The notes: a model not told the origin generated them from the sequence alone. 64,000 nucleotides of DNA from Lithobates sylvaticus (GCA_028564925.1 CM053026.1:601954339-602018338); one strand, 5' to 3'. Positions 33,506 to 45,473 are shown, numbered from the stretch's first letter. A program made the numbers and translations.

Positions 33506-34738
33506 TGTCCTGGCATTTTATGCACAACATTTAGAAGCCTATGTCACACGTCACCCACTCTTCTAACCACTTGTAGACAAAGCCCTTTCTGACACTTTTT
33601 GTTTACATGAAAACATATTTTTTTTTTTGCAAGAAAATTACGTTGAACCCCCAAACACTATATATAATGTTAAAGCAAAGGCCCTACAGATTAAAATGGT
33701 GGGTGTTGCATTTTTTTTCCACACAGTATTTGCGCAGCGATTTTTCAAACGCATTTTTTTGTGGAAAAAAAAATACACTTTTTTTTATTTTAATGCACTA
33801 AAACACACTATATTGCTCAAATTTTTGATGAAATAAAAAATATGATCTTAGGCCGAGTACATGGATACCAAACACGACATGCTTTAAAATTGCGCACAAA
33901 CACGCAGTGGCGACAAACTACATACATTTTTAAAAGCCTTTAAAAGCCTTTACATGATACCACATTAGATTCACGGAGGAGGTCTACTGCTAAAATTACT
34001 GCCCTCGATCTGACCTTCGCGGTGATACCTCACATGCATGGTGCAATTGCTGTTTACATATGACGCCAGACCAACGCTTGTGTACGCCTTTGCGCAAGAG
34101 AAGGGGGGGCAGGGGTGCTTTTTTTTTTTTTTTTTGGTTTTTTTTTTATTTATTTAGCTTTTTTATTTTATTTTTAAACTGTTCCTTCCATTTTTTTTCT
34201 TTGTTATGATTTTTATTGTTATCTCAGGGAATGTAAATATCCCCTATGATAGCAATAGGCAGTGACAGGTACTCTTTTTTTGAAAAAATTGGGGTCTATT
34301 AGACCCTAGATCTTTCCTCTGCCCTCAAAGCATCTGACCACACCAAGATTTGCTTTCCCAATTTCCCAATGGCGCGGTTTATATCCGGGAGGTGGGACAT
34401 TCCCTCCCACTGCTTGTAAAAGCAGTCTAGAGGCTAATTACCCGCTAGAATTGCTTTTACATGAAAGCCGATCACTGGCTGAAAAGAATGATACCAAGAT
34501 GATACCTAAACCTGCAGGCATCATTCTGGTATAACCATTCAAAGTCCAGCAACATACTGGACATATATTGTAATCTTTTTTTTTTCATGCAGCCTCTTGG
34601 CTGAACGAAAAAAAAGAGATTGATTGGTGGGTATGCCCACCATTAGAATACCTCCCTTCATCCACCCACTTCTAATGATGGGCATACATGCACCATTTAT
34701 ATATGCCGATGCATGGGGGCATCCTCCCGCAAAAGTTA

Positions 34739-34782
34739 TGCCGTGTACACACGGTCGGAATTTCGACCGTATGTACGTGGCA
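34739..34782. mobile_element. 44-bp minimal Harbinger-like MITE
   Basis: TGCCGTGTACACACGGTCGG and CGACCGTATGTACGTGGCA are the two end repeats with almost nothing between, flanked by TTA on both sides (34736-34738, 34783-34785). Confidence 0.75.
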
Positions 34783-35649
34783 TTAGGAGCCAATCGCTCC
34801 TCCCCCCCCCTGCTGCTCCCATGCTTCGGCATATATGCTTTTTTTTTAACTGTGGTGGTGAAATCACCTCCTACAGCGTTGGAGTCGCGGCTTTATGTAT
34901 CGTGGGAGCAAACGCTGTTGCTGTCAAGATAAATAAATCCACGTTGCAACTGAATGGCGCACCTGAAAACAAAAAAATGCTTAACACTAAAACACAGTAA
35001 ACAAAATTACATACCTGAAAAGCAAGCATGATAAAACATGATAAAACATAATAAAACATTGCAGAATAGAATGGAGTAAAAAAAGAGCAACAATAGAGAG
35101 AGAATAGAGTGAGAGAGAGAACAATAAAACGACAACTATTTTATTTTTTTTTATTTTTTTGAGATTCACAGGTAAAAAAGCTCCTGACTGAAGCGACTGA
35201 ATCAAAACGCTACCACAAAAAAAATGTTAGCGATCGCAGGGATCAGGCCTGACTCTGCGAACGCTGCAGTTATGTGTGCTTAGTGTTTTGTAAGTGACAG
35301 TGATCGATCGATACTGCACTTGGGTGGGCTGGGCTGGGCGGAGGGGGAAAACGCAGGTGCTAGCAGGTATCTGGGCTGATCCCGCTAACAATGCGTTTTT
35401 TTTTGGAACCCTAAACTGCTGGGACGCTAGTATAGATCTGATCAGATCAGATATTGATCTGTTCAGATACTGTGCCACTAAGGGAGGTGTATGCTTTGCG
35501 CGTGGGTGTTTGCGGTACTGGCACTAACCTGGGGCGACGCAGACCTTATTTGACCCTAAAACCTAATTGATATCACCCGCCGGGCGATCAGGGGGTTAAA
35601 CCGTTATTGGGTAATAAATGGCGGGTGCCCTGACAGTATAAAAAACAAG

Positions 35650-36510
35650 CTAACTAACCAGCGTCACCCGTAACAGTAATACAAAAAAAAACTGGTTACC
35701 TAGCGACACTAATGCAGCGATCAGAAAAACGATCGCTTAGTGACACTGGCAAAAGGGGGGGTGAAAGGGTTAACTAGGGGCAATCAGGGGGTTAAACCTT
35801 TATTAGGTAATATATGGGGGTACCTGACGCTATATAAAAACCTGACGGGGAACCTAAATAACGAAATAACTAACTGGCTAACCAGCGTCACCAGTGACAG
35901 TTATACAGTGATCACTGGTGAAAGGGTTAACTCTAGGGGCAATCAGGGGGTTAAAACCTTTATTTAGGTTGTAATATGGGGGTACCTGACCTATAAACCT
36001 ATTTATGAACCTATATAAACATGGCGGTTACCTAAAAAAAAAAAATGGTTACCTAGCGACACTAATGCAGCGATCAGAAAAAACGATCGCTTAGTGACAC
36101 TGGCAAAAGGGGGTGAAAGGGTTAACTAGGGGCAATCAGGGGGTTAAAACCTTTATTAGGTAATATATGGGGGTACCTGACGCTATATAAAAACCTGACG
36201 GGGAACCTAAATAACGAAATAACTAACTGGCTAACCAGCGTCACCAGTGACAGTTATACAGTGATCACTGGTGAAAGGGTTAACTCTAGGGGCAATCAAG
36301 GGGTTAAAACCTTTATTTAGGTTGTAATATGGGGGTACCTGACCTATAAACCTATTTATGAACCTATATAAACATGGCGGTTACCTAAAAAAAAAAAATG
36401 GTTACCTAGCGACAGCAGTGACACTAATACAGCGATCAGAAAAACGATCACTTAGTGACACTGGCAAAAGGGGGTGAAAGGGTTACCTGGGGGGCAATCA
36501 AGGGGTTAAA
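35650..36510 (+). repeat. ~350-bp tandem repeat array in the complete element
   Basis: GCAGCGATCAGAAAA markers begin at 35714 and 36067 (period 353), with a third at 36429 delayed by a 9-bp insertion. Units match those at 21510-22510. Confidence 0.85.
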
Positions 36511-37099
36511 CCTTTATTAGGGGGGGGGTAGGGGGCTACCTTGGACCTAAAACTAACTGCACTGACAGTTATTACAGTCACACTGACACTAAATGCAGTG
36601 ATCAGTAAAAAAATGATCACTGCAATTAGTGACACTGTGACTGGGGGGGGAGGGGGTGATCTGGGGGGTGATCTGGGGGTGACAGGGGGGTGTTTTGTGT
36701 GCCTATGTGTACTGGTGTCAGTGTACTGTTGGTGCACTAACCTGTACATGTTGACAGCTCGGCGTTCCGGTCACATAGACCGGCGCACCAAGCGTGACAT
36801 CACTTCCTCTGCCTGTGTTTTGATTGACACAGACAGAGGAAGCATCTGATTCGCCAGGAGCGATCGCGAGGGGGTGGCCAGAAACCACTGGCCGTCCCCT
36901 CATCCCGGATCGCTCCTGAAGCGATCCCGACCGTCCCCGCCGGCCGGGGGGGGTCCGATCGGACCCCCCACGCGCCTGAAGAATGGCACGTACAGGTACG
37001 TGATTCTGCCTGTACGTGCCATTCTGCCGACGTATATGTACATGGGGCGGTCGGGAAGTGGTTAAGATAAAAAACCTTCTGCCTTTACAATCACTTTAA

Positions 37100-38888
37100 T
37101 GGATAATGGCTAGCTTCACAAGGTAAAGAAAGAAAAGGGCCTAGTAGGATGCCTTAGAAAATGTCCCAGAATGTAGCATTCCACTCAGTACAGTCCATGC
37201 ATCCTTATCCGGCTGGTTTCCATAGGCCACCACCGACAAATACAAATTAAAAGGTATGAGGCACAGATATGCTTGCTTTCTCCTGTAATTATTTTCAGTC
37301 AAACAACATGTGGAGCAATAGAATAATTGCTTTGAACATACCCATCCTTTTCTTAATTATCTTGTGAAAGATAATTTTTTCGCCTGCAAAAATGTTACAC
37401 ATGCTTATTTGTTCTTTGGCTATGAGTCCCAAACTTACCTGCTGCATAAATCCTGAAGAACAATTCACTGTTGTGCAAACACAACATAACAAAAGGTAAT
37501 TAGGTTCCAGTCTGGTTTTCATTTGACAGACAATCAAATAATCTCCCTCAAATTTTAGGGGTCAAGTGAAAGATTTTTTAAGTGTTCGTGTATGCTAAGG
37601 TTTATGTAAATGGCATGACTGATGCTGGATATGCACTGTTTAAGAAATGGAACAGTTCTGAGTAATGCTAGCAAGGGTTGGCTAAAGTAGGGGATGAAAA
37701 TAAGATTATAAGGCTGCAGGTGCTCTGTGCCATCAAAGATATTTTGTAGTTAAATATTTGTCACCTAAAGAATTCTCCAAGTCAGGGTGTATAAATCTGT
37801 GATAATATTATCTGAGATATTATTAAGACAATAGGTAACTCTCAGATGTTTCATCATATAAGAAACAATCCTCTCACTGTGTATACATCAAAATCAAACT
37901 GCACATATTGGGAGAAAGTTGCATAAAGATTAAATTCAATAGGCAGAGCTCTCATCTTCCATAGTGCACAGGACCTTACATAAGGCTCTTAATTGATAGC
38001 CGAAATTGCAATTCAAAAACTTAAAAATGTAATTGCAGCTTAACATTTGGTTATGACAAATTATTGCAAAAAAAGCAATATTGCATTTTTTTTAAACACA
38101 CCATTTCATATCATTTTATGTGATTTAAAATGCAATTATCATAAGACTGTTTAGTAACTGCTGGGCAAGCAACCTCAAAGGGAATATTATACAAATGAAC
38201 TACAAAGAGTTCAAAAATTATTATTAGCATATTAAACATACTTGACTTCATTAATGAAAGAATGGTATAATTTATAACAAAGATTACATACAGTTATTAC
38301 TTTTGAAATTATTTCAAATTTCTTTATCATTGGCATAAAAACTAAATCTAATATATTCTTAATGATCATTAGTTATGAATGAGTAAGTTACATAGCCGCA
38401 AAGAGATTATGTCTGAACAAAGACATAAGTCTCTCAAGTTCAAAGCCTCCCTTGTTGCACTGCTGTTAGAAGGAAGTAAAAAGAATATGAAAGTAAAAGA
38501 ATAAGAGACTTATCAGCAAACTACCGTACTTGAAAAACTAAACAGGACTTTAGAAAATAACCATGCTCTGTATACTATTGTCTATTTATTAAATTCAGTG
38601 AACAGTTTCTTAAGCAGGCTTAAGTGTAGCTTCTGTGTGCTTTCTTAAATTAGGTTTTAAAGGGAAAATATAGTGGGTTTTGTGCATATTTTCTTTATTA
38701 TAATTAGAGCTAAAACACACTTTCGGAACAGTAAGTTAATTATAAAATATTGTATAGGAATCTGATGCATTTTCAGGTCTAACTAGTGGGGAGACTTATA
38801 GGGTTCTTTTCCATGTTTTTTAGATTTTCCTTACCTGCTGTTAGAAAAAAAAAAGAACTTTACGGATTCCTCTACTCAAAACCTACCT
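37100..38888. other. Intron 3, no feature recognised
   Basis: The longest stretch in the window without a recognised repeat. No exon-like open segment with PDGFC CUB sequence was found in it. Confidence 0.45.
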
Positions 38889-39264
38889 TAAGACTCCATT
38901 CACACTTGTATGACTCCAAAGTTGCGCCGACTTTGGAGGGCAATTTTGGTGCAACTTTGATACAACTTTGGATGGGTGCAACTTTGATACGACTTTGGCT
39001 TTAACCAGTAATAGTGGACAACTGTTGCATTGTATAACATTCAGGTACGATTTTCATGCAACTTTTGAGGGTTAACATTGAAGTCTGTGGCCCTCAAGTT
39101 GCATGAAAGTTGGACCAAAGTAGTGCATGTATTACTTTAAAGTTGCTACAATTTTAAGTCACACATATATGAATGGTCATCATTGGAAAACATTGGGAAC
39201 GACTTGTAAGGGACTTTGGTATCCAAAGTTACATGACAAGTTGCACAAGTGTGAATGGAGCCTA
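38889..39264. mobile_element. Palindromic MITE (CTCCATTCACACTTGT type)
   Basis: TAAGACTCCATTCACACTTG mirrors CAAGTGTGAATGGAGCCTAA. The interior repeats GCAACTTTGATAC motifs. Confidence 0.75.
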
Positions 39265-39560
39265 AGGCTCTACAATCCACCCTGGCCCATTATGTATGGC
39301 AAGGAAAGAAACCCAGAAGTGCCCATAACAAACCGCTTTAAAAACAGACTAGCAGGAGGGTCAGGCTATGTGGATATACTGTAGGGGATTACTATTATGC
39401 CATTATCTTAGCACAATTGAAAACATGGTTTTCCAAGACGCCTAAGACACTATGGGGGGAATTACAGATCTCTCAAATACCTGATGCCAATTTATTTTCA
39501 TGGCTAATGAGTAATACTACTACACATTCCCCATTATATATATATATATATAAATATATA
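39265..39560. other. Intron 3, no feature recognised
   Basis: Short AT-rich interval ending in a (TA)n run at 39536-39551. Confidence 0.45.
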
Positions 39561-39708
39561 CAATTGCCTTATACAAATAAATAATTTACCATATACACAA
39601 TTCATAGAAGTGACCATAAATTTGAAACAGAACAATCCCACATTTCATAATTAATAAAGTGAATAAAAAGAATATACAGTATATGCATACATAACCACCA
39701 TAAATGTG

Positions 39709-39709
<1 letters not shown>

Positions 39710-39796
<87 letters not shown>
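39710..39796. repeat. (AT)n microsatellite
   Basis: About 43 uninterrupted AT units inside the left arm; the matching place in the right arm has only short ATGT and TATA runs. Confidence 0.95.
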
Positions 39797-39800
<4 letters not shown>

Positions 39801-40213
39801 TCAATAAAAATTAATGTAAATTCCACCAATATTGTGCATTATCCACAATGATGATAGTGCATATAACATGCGTGCTTCAATCTAGATGCATGTGTTTTTC
39901 ATAAAGATGGGATTTTTCAATTTGTTTATTATATTTATGGTCCTAGGCTTTTAATATGTATGAAAACAAGTCATTTTATATAACCTTATATAACCTCTTG
40001 TATCTATAGCAGAGCTTGTCTCTCTCGTTTTTGTCATTTTTTTCCCCCTGTGCTCAGTAAGGGAGACTATGGAAATATGGCCATGATGTGTCAGGACTTT
40101 TTTACCTCTAGTGGTTGTTGCACATGCTACGGAAATATGGCCGTGGTTGCCCGGTAACAAGTATACTATGGGTGTGTATAAAAGAGCTGTAAGACGTCTG
40201 TTTGGGTTTTCCT

Positions 40214-40244
40214 ATGAAGAAGTCACTGTACCACGTGACAAAAC
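40214..40244 (+). ncRNA. Hammerhead-ribozyme-like motif, decayed
   Basis: TGAAGA, stem AGTCAC, loop, stem GTGAC, then AAAAC. The expected G before AAAC is lost, as CpG decay would do. Sits about 40 bp after TATAAAAGAGCTG. Confidence 0.35.
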
Positions 40245-41057
40245 ACATCAGAGGGTGCAACCATGTGACGTCATCACGTCCGGAAGTTGGTGAGCAGCCA
40301 TCTTAGCATATCTGTCCCATGGATGTCCATGTTTAAGGGGGCAATAACACCTGATTTTAAACAGGCGATCTATCTAGTGCACTGGGTTATAGAGTACACC
40401 TACTTTGTGAGTAATATTTTTGTTGGCTAAAAAAAATATTAGAGTGGTTGGCATGCTACACTATGAGAGTTTTTATTTCTTATATTCCCTGCTGAGTGGG
40501 AAGATTTTATTATTGTAGAGTGGAGTGAGACCTGTTCCATGTGTTTTTGGAGTATTGCTGCATTGTTATGAACCAGGGATCTGGGAAGGCTATGTATGAC
40601 CTTACCATTGTGTGGGTTTTTCTGTGAGGTAAGAGGCAGCATTAACAGGTAGTGAAGCACAGCGGTGGAGCGCTTTTTTCTGCACATGCATCTAGATTGG
40701 CGCATGCATGTTATATGCACTATCATCATTGTGGATAATAAACAATATTGTAGGACTTTACATTCATTTTTATTGATTATTATTTATATATTTATGTATG
40801 TATGTATGTATGCATATATATTCTTTTTATTCCATTTATGCATTAAGAAATGTGATTGTTCTGTTTCTAATTTATGAACACTTCTATGAATTGTGTATAT
40901 GGTATAGTATTTATTTGTATTAGGTAATTTAATGGTATTAATGCTTTTATGAGATGATTTTAGTTGCGCTGCACTATTAGCTTGATATATATAGTTTATT
41001 GTATATCCAAATAGCCCATTGCTTGATGAAAAAATCCTAAACTGCAAGGTATACTAC

Positions 41058-41998
41058 ATCAGAGCGCTGAGCACTGCTACCAATTGGAGTTTGCTAACCA
41101 GAAAGGTATATCATTATTCTACAACCTCCTACAAAACAAAACTATATTTAACAAATCGACTCCCTACATAAAGTGGGAAACTGATTTAGGGTTTCCATAT
41201 TTAGAAACACAATGGACCATGGAGTTGTGTTCAATTTATAAAGCTACATGCTGCACCACCTAATAGAAACTCAACCAAAAAATGACCTTGAGATCATACC
41301 TAACACCTTATAGGCTCTCAAATTTCGAAACTCTTCTTCGCCAGCTTTCTGGAGAAAATGTGGCCATACTGGCAGCATTCTTCACATGGTCTGGTCTTGC
41401 AACCATCTCAATAAAGTCTGGAAATAACTACGCAGTTTCTTTCCCCTTCTCCTAAACTAGCACTCCTAAACCTGGGAATCAACGCCATTCCTCCTAAGTT
41501 TAGACACGTCAATACTCATCTCCTATTAGTGGCCAGAATAAAAACGACAAGACACTGGAAGTCTGATCATAATCCCCCCTACATTGAAACCATAGACATA
41601 ATACAGACCCATTACATGTATGAAAAAACAATGGCTTCTAGCTCAGGCTCATATAAACAATCTGCTTCAAGGTGGCATCCCTGGGTATATTGATATGAAA
41701 CCAAACATTGTATCAGACTCTAATTATTATTTAGCAGAGTTTCTACGCTTTAACAAACACAACACCCTTTAATTTCTAGTTACAACACATGATATGTATG
41801 CCTGATTAAATGTAAACAACCTAATGGTCTATAATCCTGGATGACTATGACACTTTATGACTTATTGATTCACTAAAGGTATATTTGCATTTTTTGGTAA
41901 ACAAAGATGTAGAACACTGTTAATTTTTTTTTCATTTTTACTGTGCTCACTGGTAAAACCTTTAAAAAAAACGATTAAACAAAAAAAGTAACTTTTTT
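41058..41998 (+). mobile_element. L1-like ORF2 C-terminal fragment
   Basis: Scattered frames read KWETDLG, MTLRSYLTPYRL and FWRKCGHTGSILHMVWSC, the zinc-knuckle region of L1 ORF2, in the same order as in the younger copy at 14665-15297. An A-rich tail (AAAAAAAACGATTAAAC) ends it near 41990. Several stops and frame changes: old. Confidence 0.6.
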
Positions 41999-41999
41999 A

Positions 42000-42381
42000 C
42001 AGAGTTCAGTAGCACACAGTAACATTTGTGCAAAGTAAACAAAGGAAAACAGAATTTTTTGCTTGCACTTCAAGCTTGAAGCTTCACTTCATTTACCAAT
42101 TTAAGCCAAGTGAAAATTCTCTATTTGCCACTAGCAAAAGCATATTGAAGGAACAAATGTAATAGTACAGAATCAGCATGAGCTCATTTAAAATAAGCTG
42201 TGATTAGCATGATAAGGTTTTTATGAGGAGGGAAGATCTACTCTGGATGCTAGAATGCTGTTTATGTAGAATATTAGAATTTTTTGAAAGTACTGGACAC
42301 TGTTACACAAAATAGCCTGTTACAAAAAAATTAAGAATGTAAGTACGAAGGCCATGTGTGCAATTGAGTAATTACTGGTCT
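42000..42381. other. Intron 3, no feature recognised
   Basis: AT-rich sequence only. Confidence 0.45.
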
Positions 42382-42425
42382 TGCGGCGTACACACGAGCG
42401 GACTTTCCCGCATGTGTACGCCGCA
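42382..42425. mobile_element. Second 44-bp minimal MITE
   Basis: TGCGGCGTACACACGAGCGG and CGCATGTGTACGCCGCA: two end repeats of a related subfamily back to back, exactly the same length as 34739-34782. The right flank is TTA; the left flank (TCT) does not match. Confidence 0.65.
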
Positions 42426-42698
42426 TTAGATTAAAAAAAATAGTTGTCAACAAAATAGGCCAGCATTTGAAATTATGTTCCACAAAGACCAGGAAAGCTC
42501 CCATACCTTTTCAGTCTTATGATAAATTATTAAGGACTAAAAAGTGTAAGGTGGCCATTTTGGTTGATAATGATTTAAATGTACTCATATACTACATATG
42601 TAAAAAATATTGTCAAAATGAAGATTAAGAAGAAATATCATTTGGACAAATGTACAGTTATGTACCTAGTAGAGTTTACCCATGTGCACAAGTTTTAA

Positions 42699-43384
42699 CC
42701 ACTTGCTTACTGGGCACTTAAACCCCCCTCCTTTCCAGACCAATTTTCAGCTTTCAGCGCTGTCACACTTTGAATGACAATTGCGCGGTAATACAACACT
42801 GTACCCAAATGAATTTTTAATCATTTTTCCCCCCAAATAGAGCTTTCTTTTGGAGGTATTTGATCACCTCTGCGATTTTTATTTTTTGTTAATTTTTTTT
42901 TAAAAAGACCTAATTAAAAAAAAAATATGTTTTTTTTTTTTTTATTTTGTTATTAAAAATATAAAATGGGTAATTTTTGTTCGTCATTGATGTACGCTGA
43001 TGAAGCGGCAGTGACGGGCACCGATAGGTGGCAGTGATGGGCACTGATGGGTGGCAGTGATGGGCACTGATGGGTTACACTGATAGGCAGCACTTTTAGG
43101 TGGCACTGATTGGCAGCACTGGTGGGCATTGATAGGTGGCACTTGTGGGCATTGACAGGTGGCACTTATGGGCATTGACAGGTGGCACTTATGGGCATTG
43201 CAAGGTGGCACTTATGGACATTGCACGGTGGCATTTATGGGCATTGCAAGGTGGCACTTATGGGCATTGCAAGGTGGCACTTGTGGGGATTGCAAGGTGG
43301 GACCGATGTCCCTTTAAGATAAGCTGGTGATCGGCTTTTTTTTCTCCTCCGCTGTCATTCGGCCATAGCGCGGATGGCAAGTGG
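42699..43384 (+). mobile_element. 686-bp CCACTT...AAGTGG element flanked by TTAA
   Basis: CCACTTGCTTACTGG after TTAA (42695-42698); GGCAAGTGG before TTAA (43385-43388). The 5' part (GACAATTGCGCGGT, AATAGAGCTTTCTTTTG) is shared with 31991 and 63853. A minisatellite fills the middle. Confidence 0.8.
43085..43300 (+). repeat. 24-bp minisatellite
   Basis: About nine units of GGGCATTGCAAGGTGGCACT-TATG with slight variants; preceded by looser GGTGGCAGTGATGGGCACTG units from 43022. Confidence 0.9.
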
Positions 43385-43388
43385 TTAA

Positions 43389-44348
43389 GAAAGGTACAAA
43401 TGCAGGTGACAATATTAATGAAGGGAAAGAGAAGGTTCTCCTAGATAGATAGATGAGACATTTTTTGGCTAGTATACTTGGAAAAAGTCAATCCATTAGA
43501 TATAAAGGTTTGGAAAAGGTATCTTGTATCCCAAGGACTGTATAAAGAACAAAAGGTCATTAAAAGTGTATGAAGGAAGGGAGATTTTACCATCGGTATA
43601 GGAAGGGGCCCTTTGTGGTAGGAATACAACCCTACCAAAAAAGACAAAATCAATACCAGAATTGAAAAAAAAGTTTGGGTTGTTATACAAAGTGATGTGC
43701 AAATATATAATTGCTAAGAACGGTTGAAATAAATAATTTCTGAGGCCAGATTGCATTGCAGTTGTAGTAGCCTCAGTTCCCCTTTCAATTTAAACAACTG
43801 CTTAGCAGAATCAAAACAGTACTACATCGCCACCATTTTGAACTGTGGCACAATAAAAAAGTTTTGATTAGACACACTGAAATTCATTAATGGCTGTACA
43901 ATTTGTCTGGATTTTACAATCATATACTGCACATAAGTAAATAAAATATAGTCCTAAACCAGTTATTGAATGTTTACTAAATTAAATAAATTGTGTTAAA
44001 GACAAATTTTTAATGATAAAACAAATATTTAGCCAAGTATGATATGCCTGCATAGTTATCCTACTGAATATTCAGATTATCCAAAAAGAATCCACAGTAC
44101 TGTGTGTACATTCACTGTTATGTACTATTGTGTTATAAATGGAAACTGCATAAATCCAAGTATTAAAATTGCTACCATCATCAAGTTTGTGCTCAGATCA
44201 CAGTCTGCGAAAACTACCAGGGTCCTTTGCACACAAAATTTCATAGTAAGCAAGCATTTGGAGTTGCAGAATATATTCGAATGTGAATAACAGTTTTTTC
44301 TGGCATCTGTGCTGTCCGTCACATCATTCTAAGCTGTCAGTCACTCTG
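43389..44348. other. Intron 3, at most a doubtful LINE trace
   Basis: Minus-strand frames at 43440-43760 have an L1 ORF2-like flavour (GIDFVFFGR, DGKISLPSYTFNDLLF) but no diagnostic motif. Nothing else. Confidence 0.3.
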
Positions 44349-44503
44349 GGGTTTATTTACTAAAGTGTGCAAAATCAGGCTCGCTTCTGTATAGAAACCA
44401 ATCAGCCTTCAGGTTTTATCTCCAAAGTTCAAATGACCAAGCTAAGGTTAGAAGCTGATTTCTATGCAGAAGTACACTCTCCAGCTTTTTTAAGTAAACC
44501 CCA
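44349..44503. mobile_element. MITE (GGGGTTTATTTAC type)
   Basis: GGGGTTTATTTACTAAA mirrors TTTAAGTAAACCCC; inner arms AGAAACCAATCAGC-like and GCTGATTTCT. Confidence 0.75.
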
Positions 44504-45465
44504 CAATGTCTGCATGACTTTACTTCAGCAGTAAAAAAAACAAAAAGCAAAACCACCAATACTACAGAGACTGGAGCAGTCGTCCCTTTTATAGTTGTCA
44601 CCAGCCTTACAGAGATTGGCTGAAGAGAATCCTACATGTAATAACTTCTGTTCATACAATTAAATACACACTAAACAATTACAACAATTACAAATTTGTA
44701 GGCAGGTAGTGGTTAATGCTGCCCCAGTTGGGAAGTGTAGGGTTATTTATGTTCCTGGTTTTCCCTGGCAGGCTGTGCTGGGTCCAACCCACTGATTCTG
44801 TGCATTACAAAAGGGACAGTGGTCCGCACCCCAAAAAAAACGTAAAGGGCTCAGAACTAGAGAGATGTATTGCTCGTCACTGTGGAAGGAGTCTGGATCA
44901 CCAGTGTCATGCCCAAAATGGGGGTTCCTGTAATTAGGAGAGATTGTTGGGACTTGCAGTCTTCATTGAAGATTCATCTTATGGACTCTGCCAAGTATGT
45001 ACTTTCATCCTGTGCAGGTATGCTGGGGCAGCCACAAGCCAGAGGTTAGGGACTAGAGATGATAGGCAAAGACTGCATTTTATGTTGGACTATGATCTGT
45101 GTATGCCATCATGCTAAGTTTTTTAAGTAAAACTTGGAAACATTGTCCTTGCCTGGTCTGAAGTCACTGAAGGGGTGTAATGCAATTAACTGGCACAAAT
45201 AGTCTACAACTCGGGTGGGTTGAAGCACATTGGAATATGAAGACATTAGTTTGAGAGTTAACACAGTGTGGAGTAAAGCAAGTGGTTGCCAAGAGTAACA
45301 GGGGTCAACCAAGCAGCCAGTCATGAAGCATGTACATGTGGCAAGTGTTGTTGTCGGCACTCCCTTCTTGAGCAGCAACAGGAGCAAATCAGCACCACAG
45401 AGATCCCCAGCCTGTACACAGATAAGGAAGAGGAAGAGTTAAGTGAAGTGCATGCATGAAGTATG
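44504..45465. other. Intron 3, no feature recognised
   Basis: No repeat ends or coding sense that I can support. Confidence 0.45.
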
Positions 45466-45473
45466 TGCTAGGT

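Larger units (their letters stand above)
31991..37061 (+). mobile_element. Complete 5 kb CCACTT...AAGTGG element flanked by TTAA
   Basis: CCACTTCAGCC after TTAA (31987-31990) and GGGAAGTGG before TTAA (37062-37065). It lies within the palindrome of the outer element, whose own TTAA (before GATAAAAAACC) is the target, so TTAA is duplicated as in piggyBac. No transposase frame is seen. Layout: AT-rich 5' part, 0.5 kb inverted arms (32457-33505), middle with a 44-bp MITE, ~350-bp tandem units, GC-rich 3' end with a hairpin (36981-36996 / 37009-37024). Confidence 0.8.
31121..37095. mobile_element. Outer TTAA-bounded element (AGTGATTGTAAAG ends)
   Basis: AGTGATTGTAAAG after TTAA (31117-31120) mirrors CTTTACAATCACT before TTAA (37096-37099). 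It carries a retroposon (31189-31557) and a 5 kb TTAA element (31991-37061). Its own sequence is 31121-31173, 31558-31986 and 37066-37095 and has a familiar ranid layout (TTATACTTACCTGCTCTGTG, an internal hairpin GGCTTTTTATCC / GATAAAAAACC). The TTAA bounds suggest piggyBac-type mobilisation. Confidence 0.75.
39562..40980 (+). mobile_element. Second Penelope-like fossil with inverted arms
   Basis: Arms 39562-39905 and 40662-40930 are inverted copies (both contain AATTGTGTATATGGTA and ATGATGATAGTGCAT on opposite strands). The unique centre has CGGAAATATGGCC-like repeats, TATAAAAGAGCTG and a hammerhead-like motif. The layout parallels 9858-14104 on a smaller scale. No protein-coding part is left. 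Edges are approximate. Confidence 0.5.

Noticed and set aside
39602-39829. Frame with a long Ile-Tyr run as a membrane peptide
   Set aside because: It is a translation of the (AT)n tract.
43085-43300. CRISPR-like spaced repeats
   Set aside because: Units are directly adjacent with no unique spacers, in a vertebrate intron: an ordinary minisatellite.
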